From Mycobacterium sp. PO1 (lineage in GTDB: Bacteria; Actinomycetota; Actinomycetes; Mycobacteriales; Mycobacteriaceae), in contig NZ_BLTG01000074.1 of the NCBI RefSeq assembly GCF_017312405.1, forward strand, positions 59,344 to 123,343: 64,000 bases of DNA, in the 5' to 3' direction. Every line of letters begins with the position of its first letter. The first letter of the stretch is position 1. A program made the translations under genes and the position numbers. The notes beneath the pieces were generated by a model. That model was not told the DNA's origin. It searched no databases and saw only the letters and a program-made list of their open reading frames with translations. Shown one piece after another: positions 8,592 to 17,694 of this stretch.

Positions 8592-10211
8592 TCAGGGCGC
8601 GGACCTCCCGGTGGCTGCGGCGTAACCCGCGCGGTAGCCGAAGACCATGGCCGGACCGAGGGTTCCGCCCGCCCCGCCATAGGCCTTGCCGGTCGGCCCG
8701 GCCATCGCGTTGCCCGCGGCGAAGAGACCGGTGATGGCGGTTCCGTTGACGTGCAATACCCGGCCGTCACGGTCGGTGCGGGGGCCGCCCTTGGTGCCCA
8801 TCGCGCCGATGTGCACCGGTACGGCGTAATACGGTGCCGTGTCGATCGGGCCGAGCGTCTTGCCGGCCGGGGTGGACGCCTTGTCGTCGCCCCAGTAACC
8901 GTCGTAAGCGCTGGCACCGCGACCGAATTCGGGATCCTGGTCCTGGGACACGTTGGTGTTCCACGCCGCCAGTGTCTCGGCGAGCCCGGTGGGGTCGATC
9001 CCGGTCTTCTCGCCGAGCTCGTCCAGGTCCGCGGACTGGCAGAACCACTCGGGCACAGGCCCGTCCGGATCGACGCCGAGGAATCCATAGTGCTTGAGGT
9101 GCAGTGAGTCGAACACTATCCACGCGGGGTCGTTGGCATAGCCGAGCTTGGGGTCCAGGAAGTGGAACGGTCCCGCCATCGAGTTGTACTCACCGGCCTC
9201 GTTGAGAAAGCGCTTGCCGGCCCGGTTGACGATGATGCTGCGGGGGCGGGTTCGTTCCAGCCGGACGCTGCGGCTGCGGGGGTGCCCGGCATAGGTGTCT
9301 CCGGGAATCTGGATGACCGGCACCCACCAGGCCTCACCCATGTTGGCCAGGTCCGCGCCGTGCGCCATCGCCATCCGCAGTCCGTCGCCGGTGTTGTTGG
9401 GCGGCGAGACCGCGCCGCGCATCGGGCCGCGCAGGTAGACCTCGACCAGCCGCTCGTCCCACTCGAAACCGCCGGTGCCGAGCACCACGCCGCGGCGCGC
9501 CCGAACCCGGAAATCTCTGTCGCCCTGCTCGATACGGACGCCGATGATGCCGAGCGGATCGGCGACGAGCTCGACCGCTCGCGCCCCGGTCCGCGGCATC
9601 ACCCCGGCGTCGAGCAGCGCCTTGAGGAGGCCCGCGATCAGCGAGGTACCCGCGACGCAGTAGTCACCGGATTCGTCGTCGACGGCGGCGTGGATGCGTG
9701 CCCGGGTCTCGGCGTCGATTCCGACGTTGCTGAAGTCGGCGGGAAACGTGGTGATCCGGTCCCGCCACTCACCGAGTTCGGCCAGATCGAACGGCTTGGT
9801 GTTCAGCGACCGCCCGCCGCCGGGCTGACCGCCGGGCAGCTCGGGTTTGTAGTCGGGAAAGCCCTGAGCGACCTCGAATCGCAGATCGCTGTGCGCCTCG
9901 ACGAAGTCGAGCATGTCCGCGCCGGTGTGCACGAACGTCTCGACCAGCTCGTCGTCCATGTACCCCAGCGACTGCGCCCGCAGATACGCCATCGCATCCT
10001 CGGGGGTCAATTCACCTGCGCTCGAACGCTTGTGGGCCGGAATCCACATGATCCCGCCGGATACGGCGGTGGTGCCGCCGACCGTGGCGGATTTCTCGTA
10101 CACCTGAACCGAAGCACCGTGAACGGCCGCGGTCAGCGCTGCGGTCAGCCCGGCGCCCCCGCTACCCAGTACGACGACGTCGACGTCGTGGTCCCAGTCG
10201 GTCACCTCCAT
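8592..10211 (-). CDS. KstD-like FAD-dependent dehydrogenase
   Basis: A 539-residue flavoprotein of the fumarate reductase / 3-ketosteroid delta1-dehydrogenase superfamily. The FAD-binding V-V-V-L-G-S-G-G-A-G-L-T-A-A is at the N-terminus, E-K-S-A-T-V-G-G-T-T-A-V-S-G-G follows, and the C-terminal Y-G-G-A-G-G-T-L-G-P-A-M carries the tyrosine/glycine pair typical of KstD active sites. KstD enzymes desaturate a keto-ring next to the carbonyl and can trigger ring aromatisation. It starts 28 bases after the IclR gene on the same strand, with a good AGAAGGGAG site, so the two form an operon. Other flavin dehydrogenases of this superfamily cannot be excluded. Confidence 0.8.
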   Translation of the reverse strand: MEVTDWDHDVDVVVLGSGGAGLTAALTAAVHGASVQVYEKSATVGGTTAVSGGIMWIPAHKRSSAGELTPEDAMAYLRAQSLGYMDDELVETFVHTGADMLDFVEAHSDLRFEVAQGFPDYKPELPGGQPGGGRSLNTKPFDLAELGEWRDRITTFPADFSNVGIDAETRARIHAAVDDESGDYCVAGTSLIAGLLKALLDAGVMPRTGARAVELVADPLGIIGVRIEQGDRDFRVRARRGVVLGTGGFEWDERLVEVYLRGPMRGAVSPPNNTGDGLRMAMAHGADLANMGEAWWVPVIQIPGDTYAGHPRSRSVRLERTRPRSIIVNRAGKRFLNEAGEYNSMAGPFHFLDPKLGYANDPAWIVFDSLHLKHYGFLGVDPDGPVPEWFCQSADLDELGEKTGIDPTGLAETLAAWNTNVSQDQDPEFGRGASAYDGYWGDDKASTPAGKTLGPIDTAPYYAVPVHIGAMGTKGGPRTDRDGRVLHVNGTAITGLFAAGNAMAGPTGKAYGGAGGTLGPAMVFGYRAGYAAATGRSAP

Positions 10212-10239
10212 CTCCCTTCTGTGCTCTCGGTCGGCGTCC

Positions 10240-10953
10240 TCAGGACAGGGCCGCCGACAGTTCGTGTGCCGCCGCCATGACGGCGGGCCGTCCGCTCAAC
10301 ACGACGTCTTCGCGGTGTGAGATCAGGTTGATGCACGTGGGCGGGGCGGGAAGTCGACGATGCACCGGAACCGCGAGGCCGTAGGTGTTGGGCTCGATCT
10401 CGCCGTGGGTGATGACCCAGCCGCGCAGCCGGGTCTGAGGCACCAGCTCGCGTTCGTTCGGTCGCGGCGGCATGCTGGCCAGCAAGGCGATGCCGGCGGC
10501 GCCGCGCTCGAGGGGATAACGGCTGCCCTCGTGAAATGCCATCTGGTAGTTGACGTTCGTCGGTGCGATCACTGCGACCGCGACCTGCTGATCACCCTCG
10601 GCCACCAGCAGTGACACGGTGCTGCCGAGTTCGTCGGCCAGGTTGCGCAGGGTGGGCACGCACAGCTGCCGGACGTTGTTGTCGAACGACGCGCCGAGAA
10701 CCGCCAGTGCTGCCGCCGGACGGTAGCGACCGTCTTCGCCTTTGGTCACGAACCGGAACTGGGCCAGCGTGCTGAGCAGGCGGTAGGCGATGGTTCGGTG
10801 CACCCCGATGTCGTCGGCGACCTGGGCGACGCTCATGCCGTTCGGGGAGCCGGCGACCAGCTGCAGTGCGTTGAGGCCGCGGGCCAGAGTCTGCGAGCCG
10901 GGCGCGCCGAGGCCCGCGGCGGTCGCCCGGGTTTCGGTGGACGGTCGATTCAT
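10240..10953 (-). CDS. IclR-family transcriptional regulator
   Basis: A 237-residue regulator. An N-terminal winged helix (L-A-R-G-L-N-A-L-Q-L-V then M-S-V-A-Q-V-A-D-D-I-G-V-H-R-T-I-A-Y-R-L) is followed by an IclR effector domain with R-Y-P-L-E-R-G-A-A-G-I-A-L-L-A. Aromatic-pathway regulators such as MhpR and PcaR belong to this family. It diverges from the mhpC-mhpA-mhpB operon, with an 8-bp-arm palindrome between them, which is the classic arrangement for local control by an aromatic intermediate. It is co-transcribed with the KstD-like gene. Confidence 0.88.
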   Translation of the reverse strand: MNRPSTETRATAAGLGAPGSQTLARGLNALQLVAGSPNGMSVAQVADDIGVHRTIAYRLLSTLAQFRFVTKGEDGRYRPAAALAVLGASFDNNVRQLCVPTLRNLADELGSTVSLLVAEGDQQVAVAVIAPTNVNYQMAFHEGSRYPLERGAAGIALLASMPPRPNERELVPQTRLRGWVITHGEIEPNTYGLAVPVHRRLPAPPTCINLISHREDVVLSGRPAVMAAAHELSAALS

Positions 10954-10971
10954 GCGGGCCTTCCTTGACAG

Positions 10972-10991
10972 ATCACTCTTGCGAGAGTGAT
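10972..10991. promoter_or_regulatory. Palindrome, probable IclR operator
   Basis: ATCACTCTTGCGAGAGTGAT has two perfect 8-base arms around TGCG. It is 18 bases from the IclR start and about 100 bases upstream of the mhpC start. Its sequence differs from the GAGAATNNNATTCTC motif, so it probably serves the adjacent IclR protein. Confidence 0.55.
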
Positions 10992-11048
10992 GCTCTAACT
11001 ATAGTGCACATGGTTGTGCGATAAATGAGCAGAACGCTTACAAAATAT

Positions 11049-11063
11049 GAGAATACGATTCTC
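11049..11063. promoter_or_regulatory. Palindromic operator, copy C
   Basis: GAGAATACGATTCTC, both arms perfect. It lies 27 bases before the GTG at 11091. The longer frame from ATG at 11025 would put this operator inside codons, which argues that translation starts at 11091. Confidence 0.72.
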
Positions 11064-11090
11064 GCAGTCAAGGTCTCGGGAGAGGATTCG

Positions 11091-11957
11091 GTGACGGAAT
11101 TCGAGAGCGTGTGGAGCGACCTGCAAGGTGTCGCGTTCTCACAGGGCTACCTCGACGCCGGGGGAGTGCGAACCCGTTATCTGCACGCCGGGGATCCTGC
11201 GGCACCGGTGCTGGTGTTCCTGCACGGTTCCGGTGGCCACGCCGAGGCCTATATCCGCAACCTGGAGGCGCACGCCGAACACTTCTCGACCTACTCGGTC
11301 GACATGCTCGGCCACGGTTACACCGACAAACCTGGGCATCCGCTCGAGATCGCGCACTACATGAATCATCTTGCGGCGGTGCTGGATACCCTCGGTGCCG
11401 ACAAGGCCCACATCAGCGGCGAATCTCTCGGGGGCTGGGTGGCGTCGCGGTTCGCGGTCGACCACGCCGAACGGGTCGACCGACTGGTGCTCAACACTGC
11501 CGGCGGTTCGCAGGCCGACCCGGAGGTGATGAGGCGCATCATCACCCTGTCGATGGCCGCAGCGGAGAACCCCACCTGGGAGACCGTGCAGGCGCGCATC
11601 AAATGGCTGATGGCCGACAAGACCAAGGACTACGACGACATCGTTGCCAGTCGGCAGCGCGTCTATCGTCAGCCCGGGTTCGCCTCGGCGATGCGTGACA
11701 TCATGGCGCTGCAGGATCCCGAGGTCAGAGCCCGAAATCTGCTCGGGGCGCGGGATTACGGTTCGATCGCCGCCCCGACCCTGGTGGTGTGGACCAGTGA
11801 CGATCCGACCGCCGACGTCGCGGAGGGGCGCCGGATCGCCTCGATGATCCCGGGTGCGCGGTTCGAGGTGATGGCCGGGTGCGGGCACTGGCCCCAGTAC
11901 GAAGACCCCAAGACCTTCGACCGGCTGCACCTGGACTTCCTGCTGGGGCGCGGATGA
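11091..11957 (+). CDS. mhpC: Alpha/beta hydrolase, MhpC-like meta-cleavage product hydrolase
   Basis: A 288-residue alpha/beta hydrolase. The oxyanion motif is H-G-S-G-G-H, the nucleophile elbow G-E-S-L-G-G, the acid is in W-T-S-D-D-P-T and the catalytic histidine in G-C-G-H-W-P-Q-Y. The family hydrolyses C-C bonds in 2-hydroxy-6-oxo-dienoates made by extradiol dioxygenases. The next two genes encode the flavin hydroxylase and the extradiol dioxygenase, which strongly supports the role. GTG at 11091 follows GGGAGAGGA at 11078-11086 and is preferred to ATG 11025. The stop overlaps the next start (ATGA). Confidence 0.82.
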   Translation: MTEFESVWSDLQGVAFSQGYLDAGGVRTRYLHAGDPAAPVLVFLHGSGGHAEAYIRNLEAHAEHFSTYSVDMLGHGYTDKPGHPLEIAHYMNHLAAVLDTLGADKAHISGESLGGWVASRFAVDHAERVDRLVLNTAGGSQADPEVMRRIITLSMAAAENPTWETVQARIKWLMADKTKDYDDIVASRQRVYRQPGFASAMRDIMALQDPEVRARNLLGARDYGSIAAPTLVVWTSDDPTADVAEGRRIASMIPGARFEVMAGCGHWPQYEDPKTFDRLHLDFLLGRG

Positions 11958-13705
11958 CTGTGCCCGCGGAGCAGCGGACTCGGGACGCCGACGCCGATGT
12001 CGATGCCGCTGTCGATGTCGTCATCGTCGGCGCCGGTCCCGCGGGCCTCACGCTGGCCAACATCCTCGGCCTGCAAGGGGTCCACACCCTCGTCGTCGAC
12101 GAGCGCGAAACGCTGATCGACTATCCGCGTGGAGTCGGGCTCGACGACGAATCGTTGCGCACCTTCCAGTCGATCGGACTGGTCGACCGTGTGTTGCCCC
12201 ACACCGTGCCCAACCAGATCCTGCGATTCTTCGACGGCAATCGCCGACTGCTCGCCGAGATGGCGCCGCCTGACGCCCGCTTCGGCTGGCCCAAGCGCAA
12301 CGGTTTCGTCCAGCCGATGGTCGATGCCGAGTTGTACGCCGGTCTCGACCGGTTCGACTGCGTCGAGGTTCGATTCGGACACCGCATGCACACCTGCGTC
12401 GAGACGACCGACGATGTCACCGTCGAGTTCGCCGACGGAGAGCGGGCCGTGCGCGCGCGTTACGTCGTGGGCTGCGACGGCGGGCGAAGTGCCACCCGGC
12501 GGCTGATGGGCGTGTCGTTCGACGGCACCACCTCGTCAACCCGATGGCTGGTGGTCGACTGCGCCAACGATCCACTCGGACATCCCAACAGCGAGGTCGG
12601 GGCCGATCCGCGGCGCCCTTACGTGTCGATCGCGATCGCCCATGGCATCCGCCGGTTCGAATTCATGATCCATCCCGACGAGACCGACCAGGAGGCCGAC
12701 GACCCGGCTTTCGTGCGGCGGATGCTGGGGCAGCTGGTGCCCCATCCGGAGCGCGTCGAGATGATTCGGCACCGGGTCTACACCCATCACTCCCGCATCG
12801 CCTCGTCGTTCCGCAAGGGTCGGCTGTTGCTGGCCGGCGACGCGGCGCACCTGATGCCGGTGTGGCAGGGCCAGGGCTACAACAGTGGCATCCGCGATGC
12901 CGCGAACCTCGGCTGGAAGCTCGCCGCGGTGGTGACCGGCAATGCCGGTGACGAGCTCCTCGACACCTACGACGTCGAGCGCCGCAAGCATGCCCGGGCG
13001 ATGATCGATCTGTCGACGATGGTGGGGCGGGTCATCTCCCCGACGAACCGGCGGGTGGCGGCACTGCGCGACCGGGTCATCCACGCCGCGTCCGTCGTCC
13101 CGACCCTGAAGCGCTACGTCCTGGAGATGCGGTTCAAACCGATGCCGCGCTACCAGCAGGGCGCCGTCTGCCACCCCGAGGGCGGGTCACCCGACTCGCC
13201 CACGGGCACGCTGTTCATCCAGCCCCGCGTCGACACCCGCGACACCCAGAACGCGATGCTCGACGACGTCCTGGGAACCGGCTTCGCCGTGCTGTGCTGG
13301 AGCAACAACCTGCGCGCCGTGCTCGGCGAAGCAGCATTTCGGCACTGGAAGGCGTTGGGCGCCAAATTCGTCGAGGCGAGACCGATGACGCAGCTGCCGT
13401 GGACGGGCCATGACGATCCCGAGGTGGTCATCGTCGGTGACCGCACCGGTGCGCTGAAGTCCTGGTTCGACGTCCACCCCGATTCGGTGCTGTTCCTGCG
13501 GCCGGACCGCTGCATCGCCGGCGCCTGCATCGCACAACGTGCTCCTGAGATGTCCGAAGCCTTGACTCGTGTGCTGCATCTGACCCAGGGAGGAGGCTCC
13601 GGTACCGATGGCGCAACCACAGACGGAAAGTCACATCGCGCTGTGCTGCATGTCGCACAGTCCGCTTCTGAATCTTCCGGGACCGTCACGCGAACTCCTC
13701 GATGA
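11954..13705 (+). CDS. mhpA: FAD-dependent aromatic hydroxylase, MhpA-like
   Basis: A 583-residue flavoprotein monooxygenase. The GxGxxG motif is V-V-I-V-G-A-G-P-A-G-L-T; the second FAD motif is G-D-A-A-H-L-M-P-V-W-Q-G-Q-G-Y-N-S-G-I-R. Both are typical of 3-(3-hydroxyphenyl)propionate 2-hydroxylase, which adds an ortho hydroxyl to a phenol to form a catechol using NADH and O2. The ATG overlaps the mhpC stop by 4 bases. The reading frame continues 98 bases into mhpB, giving a C-terminal tail of about 33 residues that looks unconserved (rich in G, S, T). The true substrate may be a larger phenolic acid than in E. coli. Confidence 0.87.
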   Translation: MTVPAEQRTRDADADVDAAVDVVIVGAGPAGLTLANILGLQGVHTLVVDERETLIDYPRGVGLDDESLRTFQSIGLVDRVLPHTVPNQILRFFDGNRRLLAEMAPPDARFGWPKRNGFVQPMVDAELYAGLDRFDCVEVRFGHRMHTCVETTDDVTVEFADGERAVRARYVVGCDGGRSATRRLMGVSFDGTTSSTRWLVVDCANDPLGHPNSEVGADPRRPYVSIAIAHGIRRFEFMIHPDETDQEADDPAFVRRMLGQLVPHPERVEMIRHRVYTHHSRIASSFRKGRLLLAGDAAHLMPVWQGQGYNSGIRDAANLGWKLAAVVTGNAGDELLDTYDVERRKHARAMIDLSTMVGRVISPTNRRVAALRDRVIHAASVVPTLKRYVLEMRFKPMPRYQQGAVCHPEGGSPDSPTGTLFIQPRVDTRDTQNAMLDDVLGTGFAVLCWSNNLRAVLGEAAFRHWKALGAKFVEARPMTQLPWTGHDDPEVVIVGDRTGALKSWFDVHPDSVLFLRPDRCIAGACIAQRAPEMSEALTRVLHLTQGGGSGTDGATTDGKSHRAVLHVAQSASESSGTVTRTPR

Positions 13706-14570
13706 CATCGAGGAGGCCATCGACGGCGCTCGCGCGTTCGTCGCCGAGTTCGACCCCGACCTCGTGGTCACCTTCTCCCCGGACCACTACAACGGATTCT
13801 TCTACCGGGCGATGCCGCCGTTCTGCATCGGCACCTCCGCCGAAGGGGTCGGTGACTACGGCACCCACAAGGGTCCCCTCGATGTTCCCGCCGATCTCGC
13901 CACCGACTGTGCGCGAGCGGTTCTCGATGCCGACGTCGATGTCGCGATCTCTGCGGCGATGGATGTCGACCACGGCACCGTCCAGCCCCTGCAGAAGCTG
14001 TTCGGCGACGCGACGGCCAAGCCGGTGATCCCCATCTTCATCAACTCGGTCGCCACGCCGCTCGGACCGCTGCGCCGGGTGCGGGCCCTGGGCACGGCCG
14101 TCGGCCGGCACCTGGCCACCCTCGGCCGACGTGTGCTCGTCATCGGTTCCGGCGGGCTTTCGCACGATCCGCCGGTGCCGACCCTGGCCACCGCCCCGCC
14201 GGCTGCCCTGCAGCGCATCGTGCATGGCGTTCCGATGACCGACGAACAGCGACAGGCTCGCCAGACCGCCGTCGTGGCGGCGGCTCGGGAGTTCGCGTCC
14301 GGAGCCGGAACGCTGGCGCCCCTCAACCCGTCTTGGGACCACGCTTTCCTCGACCTGCTCGACACCGAGCGTCTCGCCGAGGTCGACGGCTGGGACAACG
14401 CATGGATCGCCGAGCAGGCAGGGAATTCCGCGCACGAGGTGCGGACCTGGGTGGCCGCCTTCGCGGCGCTGGCCGCCCACGGCAGCTATCGAACGGCTGA
14501 CCACTTCTACCGAGCGGCGCCGGAGTTGATCGCCGGCTTCGCGATCAGAACGGCGGTGACGACACCATGA
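13608..14570 (+). CDS. mhpB: Extradiol ring-cleavage dioxygenase, MhpB-like (LigB fold)
   Basis: A 320-residue type II extradiol dioxygenase. A-L-C-C-M-S-H-S-P-L-L at residues 11-21 supplies an iron ligand, S-P-D-H-Y-N-G-F follows, and M-D-V-D-H-G-T-V-Q-P-L and G-L-S-H-D-P-P-V-P contain the conserved histidines. MhpB splits 2,3-dihydroxyphenylpropionate next to its diol with Fe(II) and O2. The ATG follows GGGAGGAGG. The first 98 bases overlap mhpA in another frame; since the conserved H-S-P motif is encoded inside the overlap, the overlap must be real. It is followed by an ATGA-coupled KstD-like gene. Confidence 0.9.
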   Translation: MAQPQTESHIALCCMSHSPLLNLPGPSRELLDDIEEAIDGARAFVAEFDPDLVVTFSPDHYNGFFYRAMPPFCIGTSAEGVGDYGTHKGPLDVPADLATDCARAVLDADVDVAISAAMDVDHGTVQPLQKLFGDATAKPVIPIFINSVATPLGPLRRVRALGTAVGRHLATLGRRVLVIGSGGLSHDPPVPTLATAPPAALQRIVHGVPMTDEQRQARQTAVVAAAREFASGAGTLAPLNPSWDHAFLDLLDTERLAEVDGWDNAWIAEQAGNSAHEVRTWVAAFAALAAHGSYRTADHFYRAAPELIAGFAIRTAVTTP

Positions 14571-16378
14571 CCCCGGACACGGATCCGCCCTTCGACCGCG
14601 TCACCGATGTGCTGGTGGTCGGCTCAGGAGGCGGCGGGATGACGGCAGCGCTGGCCGCCCACGCGGCCGGGCTCGACACACTCGTCGTGGAGAAGGCATC
14701 CCGCTTCGGCGGCTCCACGGCGTTGTCCGGCGGCGGGATCTGGGTACCCGGCGCGCCGCCGCAACGCCGGGAGGGGCACGTGCCCGATCCGGAGCAGGTG
14801 TTCACCTACCTCAAGACGATCACCGAGGGCACTGTCAGCGACGCGCGGCTACGCATGTATGTCGAGGCTGCTCCGAAGATGATGGAGTTCCTCGAAAAGC
14901 TCAGCCCGTGGCTGCAATTCGTCTGGAAGCCCGGATACGCCGACTATTATCCCGAACTGCCCGGCGGTTCCGCCCTGGGCAGCACGATCAATGTGCCGGA
15001 AATCGATCTGCGCGCACTCGGTGACGAGGAGGAGCGCCTACTTGCGCCGCTGGCGTTGGCGCCGAGGGGTATCTGGTTCGCGCCCAAGGATCTGCGGTTG
15101 TTCTACCAGGTTCGGCAATCCTGGCGGGGCAAAGTCGTTCTGCTGAAATTGATCTGGCGGATGTTTCGGGCGCGGTTTTTCGGTGAGCGGATGGCGGCGA
15201 TCGGCCAGTCGCTGGCTGCCCGGCTGCGCCTGGCGATGAAGCAGGAGAACGTGCCGCTGTGGCTGGACGCGCCGATGACCGAGCTGATCGCCGATGCCGA
15301 TGGTGCCGTGGTCGGCGCTGTCGTCGAGAAGGTTGGCCGGCAGATCCGCCTGCGGGCCAGGCGTGGCGTGGTGTTGGCCAGCGGTGGCTTCGATCACGAT
15401 ATGGAGTGGCGGCTGCAGCACCTTCCCGAACTCAAGCGGATCGAGGAGATGCCCGGCGACGCAAAGGACTGGAGCTTCGGCAATCCGGCTGCCATGGGGG
15501 ACGGGATCCGGGCCGGCGAGAAGGCCGGCGGCGCCACCGCGCTGCTCGACGAGGCGTGGTGGTTCCCGGCCATCTGCTGGCCGGACGGACGTCTGCAGTT
15601 CATGCTCAACGAACGGATGATGCCGGCACAGTTCGTGGTCAACGGTGACGGTGTGCGCTTCATCAACGAGGCGGCGCCCTACATGGATTTCGCCCACGCC
15701 ATGATCGAAGGTCAGCGTTCGGGGGTGACCCACATCCCGTGCTGGCTGATCACCGACATCCGGTCATTTCACCGGTATGTGGTGGGCGGACACCTCCCCA
15801 TCCCCAAGGTGCCGTTCGCGCCCGTGCCGACGGGACGCACAGTGCCTCAGGCATGGCTCGATTCCGGTGTGGTCAAGCAGGGTTGCAGCTGGGAGGAACT
15901 CGCGGCCGCGATCGGGGTGCCCGGCGACCGGTTGCGCGCGACCGCCGAGCGATTCAACGAACTTGCCTGCCGGGGCCACGACGACGACTTCAACCGCGGG
16001 GACAGCGCCTACGACAACTATTACGGCGACCCGACCCTGCCGAACCCGAATCTGCACCCGCTGGGGGATCCGCCCTACTACGCCTTCCAGATCATCCTCG
16101 GTGATCTCGGAACGTCGGGCGGTCTGCGCACCGACGAGCACGCGCGGGTGCTCCGCGCCGATGACAGTGTGGTCGCCGGCTTGTACGCCGTCGGTAACGC
16201 ATCCGCGGCGGTGATGGGCCGCAGCTATGCGGGCGCGGGGGCGACCATCGGCCCGGCCATGACGTTCGGTTATGTCGCCGCCCGGCACATTGCCGACACG
16301 ACCCCGGAGGCGGCCGGCCGGTCGACCTCTGCCGAACCCGGCTCAGCCATCGATTCACCCGGAACTTCAAGGAGGTAA
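14567..16378 (+). CDS. KstD-like FAD-dependent dehydrogenase (second copy)
   Basis: A 603-residue flavoprotein. V-L-V-V-G-S-G-G-G-G-M-T-A-A-L-A-A binds FAD; E-K-A-S-R-F-G-G-S-T-A-L-S-G-G-G-I-W-V-P is the family signature; N-E-A-A-P-Y-M-D-F and S-Y-A-G-A-G-A-T-I-G-P-A-M carry tyrosines in the positions expected for 3-ketosteroid delta1-dehydrogenase. It differs clearly from the paralogue at 8592-10211. Its ATG overlaps the mhpB stop, so it is made with the ring-cleavage enzymes. The placement suggests it desaturates a keto-ring before aromatic hydroxylation and cleavage, as in steroid A/B-ring breakdown. Confidence 0.83.
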   Translation: MTPDTDPPFDRVTDVLVVGSGGGGMTAALAAHAAGLDTLVVEKASRFGGSTALSGGGIWVPGAPPQRREGHVPDPEQVFTYLKTITEGTVSDARLRMYVEAAPKMMEFLEKLSPWLQFVWKPGYADYYPELPGGSALGSTINVPEIDLRALGDEEERLLAPLALAPRGIWFAPKDLRLFYQVRQSWRGKVVLLKLIWRMFRARFFGERMAAIGQSLAARLRLAMKQENVPLWLDAPMTELIADADGAVVGAVVEKVGRQIRLRARRGVVLASGGFDHDMEWRLQHLPELKRIEEMPGDAKDWSFGNPAAMGDGIRAGEKAGGATALLDEAWWFPAICWPDGRLQFMLNERMMPAQFVVNGDGVRFINEAAPYMDFAHAMIEGQRSGVTHIPCWLITDIRSFHRYVVGGHLPIPKVPFAPVPTGRTVPQAWLDSGVVKQGCSWEELAAAIGVPGDRLRATAERFNELACRGHDDDFNRGDSAYDNYYGDPTLPNPNLHPLGDPPYYAFQIILGDLGTSGGLRTDEHARVLRADDSVVAGLYAVGNASAAVMGRSYAGAGATIGPAMTFGYVAARHIADTTPEAAGRSTSAEPGSAIDSPGTSRR

Positions 16379-16384
16379 CCGACA

Positions 16385-17692
16385 ATGAAGATTTCCCTGT
16401 TCTACGAATTCCCGTTGCCCCGACCGTGGTCGGAGGACGACGAACACCAGCTGTTCCAGCACGGCCTCACCGAGGTCGAGGCGGCCGACAAGGCGGGTTT
16501 CTCCACGGTCTGGCTCACCGAGCACCACTTCCTCGAGGAGTACTGCCATTCGACGGCGCCGGAGATGTTCCTGGCCGCGGCGAGCCAGCGCACCGAGAAC
16601 ATCCGGCTGGGTTTCGGGGTCATGCATCTGCTGCCGAACATCAACCCGCCGGCGCGCATCGCCGAGCGTGTCGCCACCCTCGACCACCTGTCCAACGGCC
16701 GGGTGGAATACGGCACCGGTGAGGGTTCCTCGGTGGCCGAGCTCGGCGGCTTCAACGTCGACCCGGCCGACAAGCGGGCCCAGTGGGAGGAGGCGCTCGA
16801 GGTCTCGATCCGGTGCATGACCGAGGAACCGTTCAGTGGGTTCAAGGGTGAGCACGTCGAGATGCCGGCCCGCAACGTGGTTCCCAAGCCGCTGCAGAAG
16901 CCGCATCCGCCGGTGTGGGTGGCCTGTACCCGCCCGTCGTCGGTCGAGATGGCCGCCCAGAAGGCCATCGGCGCATTGAGCTTCGCCTACACCGGACCGG
17001 AGGCACTCAAGGAGCGCGTCGACGGGTACTACCGAGATTTCGAGGAGCAGGGCACACCGATCACCCCGGCGATCAACCCGAACATCCTGGCCATCGGTGG
17101 CGATCTGTCGATGATGGTCGCAAAATCGGACGAGGAGGCGCTCGAGCGGCTCGGTACCGGCGGCGGCTTCTTCTCGTTCGGCATCATGCACTACTACCTC
17201 ACCGGCATGCACACCCCCGGCCGGACCAAGGTGTGGGAGCGCTATCAGGAAGCGGTCAAAGAGGATCCGACGCTGGCCTACGGCCCGGGCCGCGGCGCGA
17301 TCGGCTCACCGGACACCGTGCGGGAGTTCCTGCGAGGTTACGAGGCCAGCGGCGTGGACGAGATCATCCTGCTGCTCAACCCCCGCAGCCATGAGGGCAC
17401 CATGGAATCCATCGAGATCATGGGCAACCAGATCCTGCCCGAGTTCATCGAGCGCGACGAGAAGGCGGTAGCCGAGAAGGCGAAACGGCTGGAACCGGTG
17501 ATCGAGAAGGTCGAGGCGCGCCGGCAGCCCTCGGAGGCGCCGTTGTTCGACGAGACCTACGCATTCGGCGGACTGCCGACCGGACGCAACAAGTTCACCG
17601 CCGGTGAGATCCCCGAGGCGATGGCCGAGATCAACGAGGGCCGCGTCAAGGCCGCGCAGCAGGAGAAGGCAGCGCGGGAAGCCGCGGGCTGA
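16385..17692 (+). CDS. Luciferase-like FMN/F420 monooxygenase
   Basis: A 435-residue protein of the bacterial luciferase superfamily. M-K-I-S-L-F-Y-E-F opens the TIM barrel, T-E-H-H-F-L-E-E-Y contains the HH pair, and V-E-Y-G-T-G-E-G-S and R-V-A-T-L-D-H-L-S-N-G-R are typical of LuxA/alkanal and type II Baeyer-Villiger oxygenases. About 60 charged, helical residues follow the barrel. A flavin-reductase-like gene lies 1.9 kb downstream in the same run, so a two-component FMN monooxygenase is plausible. AAGGAGGTAA upstream of ATG is a near-ideal ribosome site, suggesting high expression. Confidence 0.82.
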   Translation: MKISLFYEFPLPRPWSEDDEHQLFQHGLTEVEAADKAGFSTVWLTEHHFLEEYCHSTAPEMFLAAASQRTENIRLGFGVMHLLPNINPPARIAERVATLDHLSNGRVEYGTGEGSSVAELGGFNVDPADKRAQWEEALEVSIRCMTEEPFSGFKGEHVEMPARNVVPKPLQKPHPPVWVACTRPSSVEMAAQKAIGALSFAYTGPEALKERVDGYYRDFEEQGTPITPAINPNILAIGGDLSMMVAKSDEEALERLGTGGGFFSFGIMHYYLTGMHTPGRTKVWERYQEAVKEDPTLAYGPGRGAIGSPDTVREFLRGYEASGVDEIILLLNPRSHEGTMESIEIMGNQILPEFIERDEKAVAEKAKRLEPVIEKVEARRQPSEAPLFDETYAFGGLPTGRNKFTAGEIPEAMAEINEGRVKAAQQEKAAREAAG

Positions 17693-17694
17693 CG

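Noticed and set aside
10984..10998. GAGAGTGATGCTCTA-like match to the shared operator in the IclR/mhpC region
   Set aside because: Only about 8 of 12 positions fit; the better explanation is the right arm of the separate 20-base palindrome.
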